From positions 1,643,371 to 1,707,370 of the forward strand of contig BFEA01000022.1 of the NCBI GenBank assembly GCA_003427395.1: a stretch of 64,000 nt of DNA, written 5' to 3'. Both the position numbers and the translations under genes were made by a program. Below the pieces are notes generated by a model. The model was not told the DNA's origin. It worked only from the letters and a program-made list of their open reading frames with translations, and did no database searches. This DNA comes from Chara braunii (taxonomy: Eukaryota > Streptophyta > Charophyceae > Charales > Characeae). Shown here piece by piece: positions 1-10,962 of this stretch. The first letter of the stretch is position 1, and each line of letters opens with the position of its first letter.

Positions 1-34
<34 letters not shown>
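1..34. repeat. (GA)n microsatellite
   Basis: Pure GA dinucleotide repeat at the window edge, directly followed by the R1 repeat. The reversed R1 copy near 63.07 kb is likewise bordered by a CT run, so the microsatellite may travel with the repeat. Confidence 0.95.
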
Positions 35-37
<3 letters not shown>

Positions 38-402
38 TGGTGACATTGGATCCAGACTCGACTTTTGGGCTTCAGACATTACGACGAGGGATTATTTGGG
101 GCTTGTGACAAAGACTTGGTGTTGACGACATTCCCATCACTCCCCCTCTCTTCGTCTGATCCCCTCCTCTTCGTCTGTGTATGTCTGGACCTGGCGCTTT
201 CTTCCTATGTACAGCGCCAGGCTCCTTCACACTTTGTGATGGACATGATATATGTTTGGTCTGCGTTCAAACATTGATTGGGCTAGTCATTAGCATTCTA
301 GCATTTTGCTTCACTATCTTATACTACGTGAATAAGGTCAGTCCCAGTCAGGTCAGGATTTGTATCTAAGTCTTCCCTGCGCTATTCAGCACCATTTTGT
401 AT
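35..402 (+). repeat. R1 LTR-like repeat, copy 1, left part
   Basis: This segment matches the reverse complement of about 62740-63072 over most of its length, for example around GACATTGGATCCAGACTC and TTGGTGTTGACGACATTCCC. It also resembles 4730-5030 more weakly. The three copies, and a primer-binding-like site right after copy 2, suggest an LTR family, which is inference. The copy is cut at 402 by the element at 403-1133 and resumes at 1134. Confidence 0.7.
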
Positions 403-1133
403 CATACATGAAAGCGCACGTTGTGCGGGCGGTTCCCTACGTGCGGCGCACGTGCCCAACTGATCCCGTGCGGCGCACGACGTGTGCGGAGAACGACTGG
501 ACACCCCCCTCAGAATAAAAAAAAGGGCCGGGGTTGAAACGGTGCGTTTGAGGCCCCCCCCCAAAATTATAAGCGAGATGAAAAAACAATTTACAGGAGT
601 ACTGCCTTACCTTGCTCCTCCTCCCCTTCCTCATCCTCCATGTCTCCTCCTCCCTTCTCCTTTTCGACTCCTCCTCCTCCTCCTCCTCCTCCTCCTCCTG
701 TTCGTCCTCCTCCTCCTGCCCTTCCTCATCTTCCTTGTCTCCTCCTCCTCGTACTTCCTCATCTTCCATGCCTCCTCGTCTCCTTCCCTTCCTCATGTCC
801 TCCCCTTCCTCGTGTCCTGCCCTTCCTCGCCGTCCAGGTCTCCTCCTCCTCCCACTGGTCCTCCTCCTGCTGCCCTTCCTCTTTTCCCTCTGTCCATCTC
901 TTCTCCTCACCCATCTCGACTCCTCCTCGTCCTCCTCGTCCACATCCTCCTCCTCCTCTCCATATCCCCCTCTCCTTGCCATATCCACATCTTCCTGTCA
1001 TACGCCCCCCCGTTCCTCCTCCCGAAAAAAAATAAAATAATAATAATAAAAATAAAAAACCTGCACGATTCCGCACAGGCACCCCCCGCACGGAACTCCG
1101 CACGAATGTGCGGCTTGTGCGGTTGCAAGTAAA
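403..1133. mobile_element. MULE-like non-autonomous element (MULE-1)
   Basis: The segment interrupts R1: copy 2 near 5030 reads straight through this point. TTTGTAT occurs immediately left (396-402) and right (1134-1140), as expected for a target-site duplication of a long-TSD superfamily such as MULE. Both ends carry clusters of GTGCGG or its complement CCGCAC (405-485 and 1070-1125), giving imperfect subterminal inverted repeats. The interior is a pyrimidine tract with no transposase. The right end, read inward, resembles the TACTTGCGGCGCA end of the element at 60190-61503. Superfamily assignment is inference from TSD length and end structure. Confidence 0.6.
611..1010. repeat. (TCC)n-rich polypyrimidine tract
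   Basis: About 400 bp of almost pure pyrimidine on the plus strand, mostly TCC and TTCC. Open frames across it (Leu/Ser/Pro-rich on plus, Glu/Arg-rich on minus) are compositional artefacts. It fills the interior of MULE-1. Confidence 0.9.
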
Positions 1134-1224
1134 TTTGTATGTATTGGAATGCACATTGCTTGTTGAGATTCTACTTGTACTGCATTGTCCATTCAGTCCT
1201 TTTCATCACATTGCTGGTCCTCGG
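1134..1224 (+). repeat. R1 repeat, copy 1, right part
   Basis: This segment matches 5035-5128 (shared blocks such as ACATTGCTTGTTGA and TGCATTGT.CATTCA.GTCC), continuing R1 beyond the MULE-1 insertion. Confidence 0.7.
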
Positions 1225-1258
1225 TTATTATGTACATCGCCCAACTGGGCATGTAACA

Positions 1259-1416
1259 TCTACACAGACCTACGACAGACAAACAACCAACTACCAAATC
1301 ACAGGTCGCGGGTTCAAACTCTCGGGAGTCAACTCGATACTGTACATGGGTAAGGTAAGGTCTGGGGATCGAACTCTAGGGCCCGCATCTGTGACTGCAA
1401 GGTGAAAACCGTTTCA
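1259..1416 (-). repeat. Reversed fragment of GyB-type LTR
   Basis: The reverse complement matches the first 160 or so bases of the GyB LTR (39743 onward), including GTACAGTATCGAGT, the CGCGACCTGTG block and the LTR start TGAAACGGTTTTCACC, which falls exactly at 1416. It is a truncated or solo LTR of the same family as the 30.7-40.6 kb element, in opposite orientation. Confidence 0.75.
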
Positions 1417-2068
1417 GAGGAGGTACCGGTTGCTAGGAGGCCGCGCGGCCTAGGAAGTCACCGCCCAAGAGGCAAGTAGGCCGCTATATCTTCAGGAGGG
1501 GCAAGTAGCTCCTCCTCATCTGCGGTGTGCAAGGATTGGCGACATACTGCTGGAGCCAAGCGCTGCACTTGGAGCACTTCCTGGAGGAGGAGAGGAGCTG
1601 GGCGCTCAGCCTGACTATGGCGAGCAGCCCAGCCTGAGGAGGAGGAAGAAGGGGGTGAAGGAGGAGAGTGGCGAGGTACCTACCTGGCTATGGTGAACAC
1701 CATCTTCATCACCTTGATAGGTGCTACATCTGGAAGGCCCAGTTGGGGTAGCGCAGCACCAAGAAAGCTCGAGGCAGGGTCGGGCATGGCGGCCTGATGA
1801 GCAGCGACATAGCTGCTTTGTGCTGTCCGTTGGACAGGAGGGCAGAGCCCTTAGTAGTCCGCCTAGGCATGTGAGAAGAGGAAGAAGGGGGAAGCCATGG
1901 CTATGGTGGACCTGTTGTTGTGTCAGCAGTAAGAGGGAACTTTGGATATTGGTTCTGGTTCATCACTCATTGTTATTATTATTATTGGAAGAAGAATAAG
2001 ATTGGGGAAGTCAAGGAGGAGGAGGAAGGTGGATAGAGAAGGGGGATTGGTCATTGGTCTTGCTGGTG
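1417..2068. other. Unassigned GA-rich sequence
   Basis: GGAGGA-rich sequence with no recognisable gene. It includes CTACCTGGCTATGG near 1680, one of several places where a splice-donor-like motif (on the minus strand) sits beside GCTATGG. Confidence 0.4.
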
Positions 2069-2166
2069 TTCTTCTTCTTCTTCTTCTTCTTCTTCTTTCT
2101 TCTTCTTCTTCTTCTTCTTCTTCTTCTTCTTCTTCTTCTTCTTCCTCCTCCTCCTCCTCCTCCTCT
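2069..2166. repeat. (TTC)n(TCC)n microsatellite
   Basis: Nearly uninterrupted CTT/TTC triplets followed by TCC triplets. The homopolymeric Phe, Leu, Ser, Glu or Arg frames here are not genes. Confidence 0.95.
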
Positions 2167-2366
2167 CTTCTTTGGTCTCCATGTCTTTGCAAGTGGTTTC
2201 ATTTCTTTTGCAGTTGGGTGGCATTGTCTATCCTTGTGAAATCGCACTTTGGAAGTAACCAGGATCGTAACAACTGGGAAAAAAAAAAAAAGAATAACAT
2301 GTGCTGGAATTTCCAGGCATCCCAGGTTTGAGATCTGTACACTATGCCCTCCTCTAGCCAACACCA

Positions 2367-2948
2367 ATGTCCCGGCTGTTGAAAGTATTCACGACAAGCA
2401 TTGAAAGACTGCAAACCGACTGCCACAGATGGGACTGTTTTGCATGTGAACTTGTATCTTTTGTTTATTATCCGGTAGTTTCATTAAACCACCATGACCT
2501 CCAAGCCTCTTCTATCCTGTGGGAGACTAGGTTCAATGCACCTTGGGATCGAGGCAACCAGTGGGGACCCCGGATGGCCAGGAATCTGGCAAGAGCCAAG
2601 TATTTGAGCTACAGAAAACTTATATTGACAAATTCACTGAGCATAACAAACTTCACGGGATGGATGGAAACCAAAGACCAGGGAAGTTCCCAGAGAACAC
2701 ACCAAGAGCCCAGCAGAAACGCCCTCATAAGAAGATCCAACAAGTGTACCCTAACGAGCAAAATCACAGGCGAAGTTGGAACACAGTCCCTGGATCTACA
2801 GAGGACAGAAACTGCAGCCAGAATCGGAAGATATTTGGAAAACATATGCGGCCTGGAAAGCCGAGGCCAGATTGTCCAGAAAGCTAAAGTGAGTGGTCCT
2901 AGGAAGCAGCACCGCCTAGAAGGGAGTTCCAGGGATATTCTGAGGTAG
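2367..2948 (+). other. Uncharacterised open frame (193 codons)
   Basis: A 193-codon frame with mixed composition and no motif that I recognise. A second plus frame overlaps it at 2543-2887. There is no long intron signal, domain or neighbour to support it, and it lies among repeats, so chance is the most likely explanation. Confidence 0.15.
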
Positions 2949-4499
2949 GTGGAAGACAATGGAAGCCTTCGGGAGCCAAGACACTACCTGGCCGCAAAAA
3001 ATGGCCAGGCCCGCTCACAAAATAGTTCGTGAAGCGGACTTGGACTATGCACGGACAACTACTTGAGTTGGAAGGAAGAGACTTTCTGGTCCTGCGGCGG
3101 GCCACCTAAGCCAAACCCTGCCAAGCCCGCTTCTTGGTTGGATACAAAAGGGGGGCCTAGATAGAATGGGAGAGGGAGGAGAATAAAAGGAGGAACTAGG
3201 GGGTGCCACCAGGTCGCACCACATCATAGGATAGTATAGATACACAAATCCAGGTGTAGATGTAGTGTACGGACAAAATTAGAGATCCAGAGCAATCCGA
3301 GGTGAAAAAGTCACAATGAGGGTGCAAAAATGCTGGTCTGGGAGGAAGTTGAAAGTAAAGATGGCAGTCCAAGATATCTTGGATTGTCATCTCCGACAGA
3401 TCTAGAGTCTAGAGGTAAAATCTAAGGCCTAAAATAATCGGAGATAGACTGGGATAGATGGAGAGAAAAAACAGGGAGGAAAAGTTGAAAAAACGAGAGA
3501 AAACAGGAGTAAAAGAGAGGAAGCAAGGTGGCCATCAGGTTGGGACTGTCAAAAAAGGGATGGGCAGGTTCAGTCCTCGCAAAGTCAGCCCTTTTCATGG
3601 GCTGGAAAAGTTTGGATAGTCTGCTGGACCCCATCTGTTGCATGCTGAGCCCTGCACACGTACTCTGTTTTGGGGGCCCGACGGTTGTGGAGAGCCCCCA
3701 GGCCGCCCACCTATTTTCGTGCACGACCTGGAGGCTCACGGCCATCCTTTTAGGCCACGCACACTTTCTTGTGGGCCACAAAGGTCTGTTCTTTTTGAGC
3801 CGGCATTTATTTATTTATTTATTTATTTATGTTTTGCTGACTCTTTTGTCTGCTCTGTCATTGTCTGTTCCAGGACGCCGTTTCAGACTTTTTTCAGGTT
3901 CGTGTCCTCTGTTCAGACTTTTTTGAGCCGGCATTTATTGTCGTTGTCTGTTCGGACCTCTGGGCCACCATTAGGCCTAGGTAGACGAGGTTCGTGTCCT
4001 TCCTTAGTGAGGGAGTCCTGCTGCATCAGCAGGATTGCCTGGATGTCCGGTAGGGACCCAGGCAGGCCGTTTTTAGGCCAGGTCCAAGACCAGGAGTTGG
4101 TCCTGCAATCAGGGCCATCGATCGAATGATAGATCCGACGGTCCTGATTGAAGACCAAGGGCAGATTCAATAGGCCAAGCAGTATATAGCTGAGGCAGCC
4201 CTCAGGTCTAGGACACACAGGAGTTCTCACCCCTTGGGCGACACGCTGCTGGAGCAGTGCGTGACATCCCGCGCTGCATTAGCGTTAGAGGTAGAGGTAA
4301 AGGTGCAGGAGTTAGGAGAGGTGAGGGAGGGGCTGTGGCCACACCTGTGAGGTGAGGACAGCTCACCTGGGCGCCATAGCTGGTTCTTTCGCCAGCGACC
4401 TGCAGCACAGAGAGGCACGCCATCTCGTCAGTACGTGGCAGCAGTTACCTGCAGGTGAGGTAGAGGAGATCTTCTTCTTCCTGCTCCCGTCCTCCATTC
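2949..4499. other. Unassigned intergenic or LTR-like sequence
   Basis: No gene seen. It contains a perfect 16-bp palindrome TCCAAGATATCTTGGA (3368-3383), a (TTTA)n run (3807-3829) and two copies of TTTGAGCCGGCATTTAT (near 3796 and 3920). Confidence 0.4.
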
Positions 4500-4593
4500 T
4501 TTCTTCTTCTTCTTCTTCTGCTGCTGCTGCTGCTGCTGCTTCTGCTTCTTCTTCTTCTTCTTCTTCTTCTTCTTCTTCTCCTCCTCCTCCTCC

Positions 4594-4651
<58 letters not shown>

Positions 4652-4656
4652 NGTGN

Positions 4657-4695
<39 letters not shown>
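4500..4695. repeat. Compound microsatellite (TTC)n(TGC)n(TCC)n(GT)n(GA)n
   Basis: Five simple repeats in series. Two Ns (4652, 4656) fall at the GT to GA switch, so exact lengths there are uncertain. Confidence 0.95.
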
Positions 4696-4697
<2 letters not shown>

Positions 4698-5162
4698 TAC
4701 AGGCAGAGGTTATGGCGGGCTATGGGGCCCAGGATCGGATTCGACATCGCAGGGGCAAACATTGATTGGACATTCGACAGGCAGACTATTTTTGGACTTT
4801 GCTATCGCGATCTTGGTCTTCTCCCTCATCTCCATCTTCGTCTCGGTCTTCCTCCATGCCCTCATCCATGGTTTCTCCACATGTGCATGCTCAAGGAGGG
4901 ACCTTTCTTCCATATATGTGGCCCCTCCCTTCTCTATCATGGGTGTGGTGCTTGATGAGCTGAGTCAAGTCAGTGTCCGACAGGTCAGCTCATATCTCTT
5001 AGTCTTCCACTGCACTACATTTTGCCATTTTTGTGTGTATCTGGATGTACATTGCTTGTTGATGCTTCGCTGATTCTGCATTGTGCATTCAAGTCCTTAT
5101 CATCACTTTGCTGATCCTGTGGCTCCATTGCATCACTCGGATTATTACGAGTAAGCATCAGT
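4696..5162 (+). repeat. R1 LTR-like repeat, copy 2
   Basis: The right half (4945-5130) aligns with copy 1 on both sides of its MULE-1 insertion, showing the uninterrupted state. The left half resembles 35-250 more weakly. It is followed at once by a primer-binding-like site, which is why I read R1 as an LTR. Confidence 0.55.
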
Positions 5163-5174
5163 TGGTATCGGAGC
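5163..5174 (+). other. Primer-binding-site-like motif (tRNA-iMet type)
   Basis: TGGTATCGGAGC differs at one position from TGGTATCAGAGC, the complement of the initiator-Met tRNA 3' end used by many plant LTR elements. Element interior should follow, but the LINE 3' end begins within 50 bp. Confidence 0.6.
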
Positions 5175-5221
5175 GTTGCAAGTGAATCTGGACTGAACTG
5201 ACGCGTAAATTAGTGGAGATC

Positions 5222-5566
5222 GATTGATTGATTGATTTTTTATTTTATTTTATTTTTTATTATTTTTTTGTTAAACAGTTCCTTATGGTCCTGGCTCCAT
5301 ATCCATTCTGCGGAGCGTCAGTCCAGTTCCTGTCCACCGGCAAGTCGAGAATTGGAGTACGTGGTTAGTACTCTCACGCTTCCTTCCGCCTGGCCGAAGG
5401 AACCCTGACCAGCATTGATTGCTCCTATGCAGGAGGATTGACTGTCAGCTCGCCCTACCACTTCTCCTCTCAGAATCCATTGTGATTCTGTGATATAACT
5501 CGTGTGCAACAAGAAAAGAGGAGAGTTGTCTATATTGCCGAGACTATGGTCTCAATTTGCCCATCA
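5222..5566 (-). mobile_element. LINE 3' UTR and A-rich tail
   Basis: Read on the minus strand, this is a 3' UTR ending in an A-rich tail of AATAA/AAAAT units and ATCA repeats (5222-5275). A second copy with the same body and tail lies at 61620-62010. The right edge stops at the GyA LTR. The matching LINE coding end lies at 30522-30686, on the other side of GyA, with ATCA at both GyA borders. I infer that this is the tail of the LINE whose RT is at 40.6-43.4 kb. Confidence 0.75.
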
Positions 5567-6547
5567 TAAAAGGGCCTTTGGCCCTTTACCCGATTCAGAC
5601 CCTGAATGACGAATGCAGCATAGTGGGGTCACTTGGCCAGAGCCCAACTCATGAAAAGAAGATCAAAAGGCATGTTCTCTGGGTCCAAAGTCACATCCTA
5701 ACTAAAGCAAAAGTCATGTCAAAGGTCACGTTTGTGCCCCTGGACGAACAGTTGCAGTATTCAAATGTGGGAGTCACATCTGTTCATCCAGGGGGGGTGC
5801 AGGATCTGTCTGCTCATGCAGGAGATGTGTCTGTTCGTACTGTATGTGTGTCTGTTCGAGCAGTAGGTGTGCCTGTTCAAAAGGAGTCAAAGAGATAAAG
5901 TCCCAGTCAGGATTCAAGTCAAACGGAGAGTCAAGATACAGACTGAAAGTCCGAAATTAAGGCCTGAAGGCCGCAGCAGCAGTGACCCCTGAGGAAAAGG
6001 GTCTGGGACACACTCCACAGAGGCTGGGACTGGGAAAGGACCCAAGACAGACTGAATTCAGACCTCGCAAGGGGAGGCCAGCACTATAAAGAACGAGGCA
6101 GCCTCCCCACAAGGCAGATTTCCCATGGGCATTGATGCGTGGAAGTGCTGAGGCACTTGTGCGGCATAGTGCAGGGAGGAGCGCTGGCTGAAAGAGAGTT
6201 GCGCCGAAAGGAAGGGAAGCTGGGCGCTGGCTGCAGGGAAGCCATAGCTGCGCCAGTTTGTGTTAGTAGTGGTAGGAGGATTAGTAGTAGGATATCAGTG
6301 AGTTGCATTCAGAGTAGATTCTCATAGACAGGGAGTGTGCATGCAGGGAGAGACTTGTATTCTGTGGGCGCTGAACTCTTAAGCTCGAGATACTCTTGTA
6401 TAATGTGATGTTGATATTCTAAGCTGCGCTATTTGGTTCTCATCTCATCTCGACTTGGCTCTGTGTGAAGCTACTCAATCTGTGTGATGACATTTGTGCA
6501 TGCGAAATGATACACTCCAGCAAGTGTGAACAGTCAGGTTCCTTGGA
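5567..6547 (+). repeat. GyA 5' LTR
   Basis: Matches 29394-30517 from TTTACCCGATTCAGACCC to CAGTCAGGTTCCTTG. It lacks a 161-bp block that the right LTR has at 30155-30315, and has about 30 bp (around 6190-6220) that the right one lacks. The termini are not a clean TG..CA pair. Confidence 0.8.
6085..6090 (+). promoter_or_regulatory. TATA box candidate of the GyA LTR
   Basis: CTATAAAGA within the LTR, conserved in the right LTR at 29925-29930. Its position about 520 bp into the LTR fits a U3/R boundary. Function is inferred. Confidence 0.5.
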
Positions 6548-6550
6548 ATT

Positions 6551-6562
6551 TGGTATCGGAGC
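6551..6562 (+). other. GyA primer-binding site (tRNA-iMet type)
   Basis: TGGTATCGGAGC begins three bases after the LTR end and differs by one base from the canonical plant iMet primer site. This marks 5567-6547 as a 5' LTR. Confidence 0.75.
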
Positions 6563-7353
6563 ATGACTCGTTGCGCTCGCTGATGTGCTGGCATGAGTAA
6601 GGCCGGCGAGGAAGACATGCTGGCTTGAAGATGCTGGCTATGGTGGTGGTGTAGGAGAGAGGTGGATTGGGATAGGGGAGAGAAGTAGGCCGAAGAGGAA
6701 GGGGCTAAGGAGAAGTACTTACCTCGCGTGGAGCTTTGGAGTGCAGAGCGACAAGGAGTCTTCATCAACGATAGCTGCAAAAGAGAGAAGAATCCCTCAT
6801 CCCCTTACCTGGCTGCATGTGTGTGTGTGTTGTATCTCTACCTCTCATCTCTGGTGGTCGTTGCTGCTGCTGTCAGGTCGAGTCACTTGGTGTACAACCT
6901 GGTTGATTAGGATGGAAGGGTCTGGTCACGTCAGAGTTAAGAGTGGTCAGAGTCCTTGTTCGATTCTATCTTCTTCCCTCTGGTCTGACATCTACGCTGT
7001 AGTAAAGATAGGAGTACGCTGGGGGGTTGTGGCAGTCTGCCACGTCAGTTTGCAAACAAGGTATAAGGCACAATAAAACTGGGCAGAGATAATCTGTGAT
7101 CGAAGTGTTGCCCAGGCATCTGACATAATGAACACTCCAGTTTCTCCCTGCGCATGAGAACAGACAAACAGGGTTAGTGAAAAAAAAAAAAAAAAAAGTC
7201 ACAACCAGTTAGAATAAATCCAGGCAGACTTCTAACTAAGATCAAGTGTAGTATCTATTCTGATCAATTTGATATCTGAAGTTGAAGACAGAAGCAACTA
7301 AAAAAAAAAGGTCTTATTGAATATTAAAGTTTTGAAAGTTTTGAAATTCGTTA
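6563..7353 (+). other. GyA leader, unassigned
   Basis: No gene. It includes TACTTACCT-like motifs (6716, 6803), an A18 run (7180-7197) and several A9-A10 runs. It is probably the untranslated leader of GyA. Confidence 0.4.
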
Positions 7354-7942
7354 TTGTTGAAGCAACGACATCCAGAGTCTGAAAAAAAAAGAGTAAAATC
7401 ATCATCCCATCCACGACAGATTAGACTAAGGTTAATTGGTGGGTGTCTTACCTGGTGGGACCAGCGGAGGGTTACCTGTGCTGAGTTCCATCATGGACGA
7501 CTACCCTATGCAAGGGTTGTTGGCCCTTTCTGTTTTGATGGGCCCCTTGTTCAGAGTTTTCTTTCCCCTGGGCTTCCGGAGAGTATGTACCTCCCGTATG
7601 ATAACCAGCTCAGGTGTTGTGAAGCGTGGGCTATCGGCTGTAGAGCAGGCTGAAGTAGATCGCCGCCTGGCCGAAAAGGAGAAAGAAAAGGAAGAGAGAA
7701 AAAAACAGAAGGAAGAAGAGATAAAGAAGAAAGTGCAAATGGAAGAAGAAAGAATTGCAAGGAAGATGAGCAATAGTGAACTTCAGCAATCAAACAGCAT
7801 CGTACATATGAGTCTAGATAGTCTTGACCTCGAACCAACTGCAGAATTGCATCACGAGATTCACCAAATAAGAACACACCAAGAGTTCATAATTGACAAT
7901 GCTGAAATAGTCCCATCATCATCAACGAAGAACCAGAGTTGA
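7354..7942 (+). pseudogene. Gag-like coiled-coil remnant
   Basis: The frame at 7436-7942 contains, from about codon 70, a strongly charged Glu/Lys/Arg stretch (AEKEKEKEERKKQKEEE and similar) followed by a mixed tail ending at a stop. Such charged helices are typical of the N-terminal gag region in the gypsy elements of this window (compare 32840-33450 and 24180-24480). Its position downstream of the GyA primer site fits a gag start. The first 70 codons look unrelated and may be untranslated, and no capsid or zinc-knuckle part follows. It could instead be an exon of an unknown gene. Confidence 0.35.
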
Positions 7943-8679
7943 TATCCTATCTGACGCTCGGCGCCCAGACTACATGTGGCAGATCCTATCTAGCGTATAC
8001 TACGAAGCCGAAAGATGACGTCAACAACATTCCCGAAGTACGAGCATATGGCGACCAATGTCGCACGCTTCCAGCACCAGGTATGTCTTGCGCTACACTC
8101 ACAACCTCGTTCCCCAACTCACAGATGCCACTAGCACCAAAGGACCACCCTGCGTCTCACCCAACTTACAGCAGCGCAGCTCGACTATGGCTGCGTGCTC
8201 CTTCCCTGCTCGCCCGTGAGAGCGTAGGCGCCAGCCAGCAAATAGCGCAGCAGCGCTTGCGCAACATGCAGCCAGCACCCGAATGCCGAATCAGGAGGCA
8301 GGCCCTTCCCTATATCGAAGTGGCCTGCCTGCGTCCAGTCCCAGGAAGCTTCCAGTAGGCCCCGGTAGCCTGAGGCCCAGCACGACGAGAGCAGGCCTTG
8401 GGCCTGGAGTGGTTGCATGTGCCCAACTGCCTTCGGCCTGTGTTTGGCCCAGTTCCCGTATCCAGCCCAGGGCCTGCCTCACATACATTCACACAGGCGG
8501 CCCAGGGCCAGGGTTCACTCAACCAACTGGCGCTGCGCAACTGCCTGAATTTCCCCGAGTTGCGTGGTGGCCAGAAAAGGGCCCTGAGGGCCTCGTCGAA
8601 CCTGCCTTCACTTAGGGCGGCCGACAGGCTACAAAATGGGGCCTTATGGGGCTCATAGAGGCACTGGCCTCGCATTCCC
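7943..8679 (-). repeat. Candidate GyC 3' LTR
   Basis: On the minus strand this follows the GyC integrase stop and a purine tract (AAGGAGGAGGG, about 8680-8690), in the same layout as the LTR junctions of GyA and GyB. It is rich in GGCC-containing palindromes. I did not find a matching second LTR beyond 17.7 kb, so the boundary is inference. Confidence 0.35.
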
Positions 8680-8711
8680 TCCTCCTTAGCTTCAACAGTC
8701 CTCTGAGAAGC

Positions 8712-10310
8712 TCAATCTTCGATCATAGGGCGCTTTCCCTTCTGCAGAGATTTCTCGTATTGGGTTACAACTTGAGGAGCGGTCTGCATGAGCTCTTCCC
8801 TGGTGAACCAGCGGTCCTCCTTTGGATCAGTGTGATGCTGGAACCGAACGTGGTACTGCAGCTTCGGTTTCGGAGGACGTCCCCTACCTGCTGGTCTTGA
8901 TACCGGCAGCTCTCTGTGATCCACAATATCATCGATGTCCACCTCTCCATCCATGGTTGGGGGCAGCATTGAGCCACGAGATGGAAATTGGTCAGTATCT
9001 TTGAAAGGTGCCATCTTGGAGCCGTGAAATACAGGGTAAGTACGGAGATGACCAGGGATCCGGATAACATAAGATGGCCCATCCGGATGTGTCCCAACGA
9101 TATCCAAGACTTCCCAGGGTCCAAAGTACCGGGGCATGAGTTTGCGGGAGATCCCGTGCTCCTGTCCCAGTTCTGACGACTTAACCCAGACCCTATCCCC
9201 AACCTGAAATGTAGAAGGCCGGCGGTGTCTATTTTCAGACTCTATCATTGCAGCCTGCGCCTTCTGCATCTGTTCTACAGCCTGCTGCATCTTTTGTTCA
9301 TAGCTGTAAGCAAATTCCAAGGTACCTGGTGCAGCAGTTGTTTGATTCTCAGGAAGAAGAAAGTCTAGGAGCAGTCTAGGCTTGAATGTTAGCAGTAAGC
9401 TATTCGGGCTCACCCCGGTGGCGCTGTGTACAGCGTTGTTGTGCAGGTTGGCGATGAGAGCAAGCTTCTCATCCCAGTCCACCTGGTTGGGCTTGATGTA
9501 ATGCCTCAACAGGTGTTGTACAGAGCGGCTCAGTTGCTCAGCCTGACCGTTAGCCTCTGGGTGATTCCCAGAAGTCATCTGCAACTGAGTTCCCTGCTCT
9601 GCAGCAGCGGCCTTCCACAACTCGCTGGTGAACCGGACATCCATGTCACTAATAATAGACTTCGGTATACCAAAGTCCCTGACCCAGTTCTCTTTAAACA
9701 TTCTGATCACATACTCCGTTTTGGTTGTTTCCGACATTGCCACTAACCTAGCATACTTACTAAATCTATCCATGATGACGAAGATGTGACGCATCCCACN
9801 CTTGCTGGTGATCAGAGTATCCATGAAATCCATGGACAGACTCTCACCAGGCCGTTCCGGAATCGGAAGGGGCTTCAGAAGCCCAAGAGGAGCCTGAGTA
9901 CGTGGCTTGTCCCGTTGACAAACTTGACAAGACTCCACGTACAGCTGGGCATCTCTCATCATCGTGGGCCACCACAACCGCTGCAACAAGTTGGCTGCGG
10001 TCTTCTTATACCCAAAATGGCCGGTGGCATCATGGCACTCACCTAAAAACAAACTACGCAAAGACTCACTATTTGGGACACACAATCGTTTATTCCCGTC
10101 CTTCTCAAGGAACAGCAAGCCATTGACCAACTCAAACTCGGCAGAAGTCTTCTTATCCTTCGCCTCAAGTCTGCTTATGATCTCAGACATGAACTGGTCC
10201 TCGCGATAGGCTTCCACCATAGACTGAGTAACACTGTCCATTAGATCGAACTCAGTAATCAGCGCACCTGAGAAATCAGGTCTATGCGACAAGGCATCAA
10301 CAACCTTGTT
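8712..10310 (-). pseudogene. GyC integrase with chromodomain-like C-terminus
   Basis: The open part is 526 codons. Near its start is an HHCC zinc-binding region (ECHDATGHFG, then CQVCQRD). The catalytic core shows the expected acidic residues: MDFMD, SDMDVRF and the Glu in GQAEQ. The second motif reads SDMD where SDRD is usual. The tail has the GPWEVL block and a chromodomain-like end (KLQYHVRF, then EDRWFTREEL). A TAA at the very start separates it from RNase H at a codon that is Tyr in the related elements. There is one N at 9800. The domain is otherwise intact and nearly full length for a gypsy integrase. Confidence 0.9.
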
Positions 10311-10908
10311 TTACTCCCCTTTCAAATACTGAGGGTCAAATTCATATTGCTCAATGACTTCAATCCAACGCTTGAGGGCGTCAGAGAGTACAGGCTGACT
10401 TCTCATCCATCTCAGGGTCTGATGATCAGTCCTGAGGATGAAGAACCTCCCAAGGAGATAGTGTCTCCAATGGGTCAGAGCCTTGTAAACCGCATAGAGT
10501 TCCTTCTCATAGGTGGACTTAGCCAACTTTTGAGACGGCATTTTCTTGGACATGTACTCTACAAGCCTCAAGTTTGGCCCCTCCTGCTGCGCGAGCACGG
10601 CGCCAATGCCATATTGGCTGACATCCGTGGTGACTATGAACGGCTTGTCAGGATCAGGAAGTTTCAAGACCTCGTAGTGCGTCAACGCATGCTTCAGATG
10701 TCTGAAAGCAGCCTCGCACTCATCTGTCCACTCCCATGGGTTCAAGGCGGGTCAGATCAGTCAAAGGAGTGGCCACTATGCTATAGTTCATTCCCAAGAA
10801 AGATCTCATCTCAGTCACAGACTGAGGACGTGGCCAATCACGAATGCTGGCCACCTTCGCGTCATCGGGCTTCAACCCTTCTGCGGAAATCTCATGACCC
10901 AAGTACAA
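10311..10908 (-). pseudogene. GyC RT thumb and RNase H
   Basis: 10908-10746 carries the RT connection (VLYLGHEI, FLGMN, PLTDLTR). Compared with GyA and GyB it lacks about eight residues around the usual ANYYRKF block and then shifts frame near 10740. From 10745 the RNase H domain runs with its acidic residues visible in TTDVS, YEKEL and RTDHQ, then LRWM. It continues towards integrase but stops at the codon before 10311. Function is therefore lost unless frameshifting and readthrough occurred. Confidence 0.85.
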
Positions 10909-10962
10909 GACACGGGTGCGGCCAAACTCGCACTTCTCACCGTTGATCTTGAACTTGTGCTG

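Noticed and set aside
482-1154. Several long frames, Pro/Ser/Leu-rich on plus and Arg/Glu/Gly-rich on minus
   Set aside because: They read through a polypyrimidine tract, where stops are rare by composition. No domain.
4352-5073. Frames with Cys-Val and Arg-Glu runs
   Set aside because: Translation of the compound GT/GA microsatellite.
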